Source: an uncultured Thermoguttaceae bacterium (lineage in GTDB: Bacteria > Planctomycetota > Planctomycetia > Pirellulales > Thermoguttaceae). Taken from it: DNA of 64,000 nt. The position numbers and the translations under genes are program-made. Position 1 is the first letter of the stretch, and each line of letters begins with the position of its first letter. Positions 63,811 through 64,000 of the stretch are shown here, piece after piece. A model generated the notes under the pieces. The model was not told where the DNA came from. It made no database searches and saw only the letters and a program-made list of their open reading frames with translations. The stretch lies in assembly GCA_938042245.1 (NCBI GenBank), contig CALIRO010000044.1, positions 20,495 to 84,494 of the forward strand, given 5' to 3'.

Positions 63811-64000
63811 TTATTCTAACGGTGCTTTTGTGGGGTTCAAATTCGCCTGAGGGGTGAGGTAGCGAAAAAATACGGTGTCGGGGGAGCCGATGTATTGGCG
63901 AAGGAAAAAGTCGTTGCCCACATCGTGCCGGATGGAGGCGTTTAGCTCCCATAACGATTGCACCTGGGAGACTTCAGGGATGTTTCCCCATCGGCCTTGG
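63811..64000 (-). CDS. C-terminal fragment of a gene entering from the right edge
   Basis: Reading leftward from position 63999, an open frame of about 62 codons runs off the window with no start and ends at TAA 63811-63813. The translation includes GRWGNIPEVSQVQSLWELNA, SIRHDVGNDFFLRQYIGSPD and TVFFRYLTPQANLNPTKAPL, which is protein-like in composition. I do not recognise the family. It lies about 210 bases upstream of the giant repeat gene on the same strand. Confidence 0.6.
   Translation of the reverse strand, partial: QGRWGNIPEVSQVQSLWELNASIRHDVGNDFFLRQYIGSPDTVFFRYLTPQANLNPTKAPLE

Noticed and set aside
1..64000. CRISPR array, prophage or integrative element
   Set aside because: No regularly spaced identical repeats with unique spacers, no integrase, transposase or phage structural genes were seen.

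Overview
The window reads as a chromosomal segment of a planctomycete (Planctomycetota, probably Pirellulales-like). The markers are two DUF1559 prepilin-like proteins with the FTLVELLVVIAIIGILIALL leader, two PEP-CTERM surface proteins, an alternative GlmU of the bacterial 'alt' family, many Gfo/Idh/MocA, PIG-L and glycoside hydrolase genes, and lineage-typical secreted hypotheticals. Genes lie on both strands in short operons separated by long, repeat-rich intergenic regions. I see no rRNA, tRNA, CRISPR array, transposase or prophage.

Layout. 1-1743 (-): a broken RND efflux operon (pump fragment plus adaptor, each with an apparent frameshift). 2371-4664 (+): trpB and trpA; then ferritin (4850-5344). 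5709-11876 (-): an OprB-type porin, a membrane diguanylate cyclase, MgtE and a membrane hypothetical. 11969-16186 (-): a type IV pilus/type II secretion module (membrane protein, GspE/PilB-like ATPase with a degenerate P-loop, canonical PilT). 16440-18495 (-): hisF, hypA and a hydrogenase maturation protease. 19225-20535 (+): a CNNM/CorC transporter. 20864-21817 (-): a PfkB kinase. 22127-24765 (+): psd, pssA and ribE. 25114-28076 (-): an exported Gfo/Idh oxidoreductase and queG. 28397-31088 (+): two small exported planctomycete proteins and a lactonase. 31249-32916 (-): a fucose-isomerase-like protein. 33087-33348 (+): an unannotated transcription unit that looks like a structured RNA. 33730-36421 (+): a class III aminotransferase and an oxidoreductase. 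36814-40624 (-): a divergent NagB-like enzyme, a PIG-L deacetylase and a zinc-ribbon membrane protein. 41122-43400 (+): nagB and an alternative glmU. 43530-44926 (-): a compact AAA ATPase plus mini-TOPRIM pair, a candidate defence unit. 45306-53813 (-): a surface/polysaccharide cluster with a GH2 mannosidase-like enzyme, two DUF1559 proteins, a lipoprotein, and a LamG/malectin-like PEP-CTERM protein split by an in-frame amber codon. 54393-57331 (+): galE and a proline-rich hypothetical. 57752-63598 (-): a 1948-residue repeat protein with a PEP-CTERM anchor. 63811-64000 (-): the C-terminus of a gene entering from the right.

Functional themes are amino-sugar and cell-surface polysaccharide metabolism (nagB, NagB-like, PIG-L, glmU, galE, GH2, LamG/PEP-CTERM), phospholipid synthesis, and pilus/secretion. 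The signals most worth following are the AAA-TOPRIM pair, the promoter-structured RNA-terminator unit at 33.1-33.35 kb, a family of MITE-like intergenic elements with near-perfect terminal inverted repeats, the amber-interrupted PEP-CTERM gene, the giant repeat protein with an internal 600-bp-offset duplication, and the P-loop-degenerate secretion ATPase.
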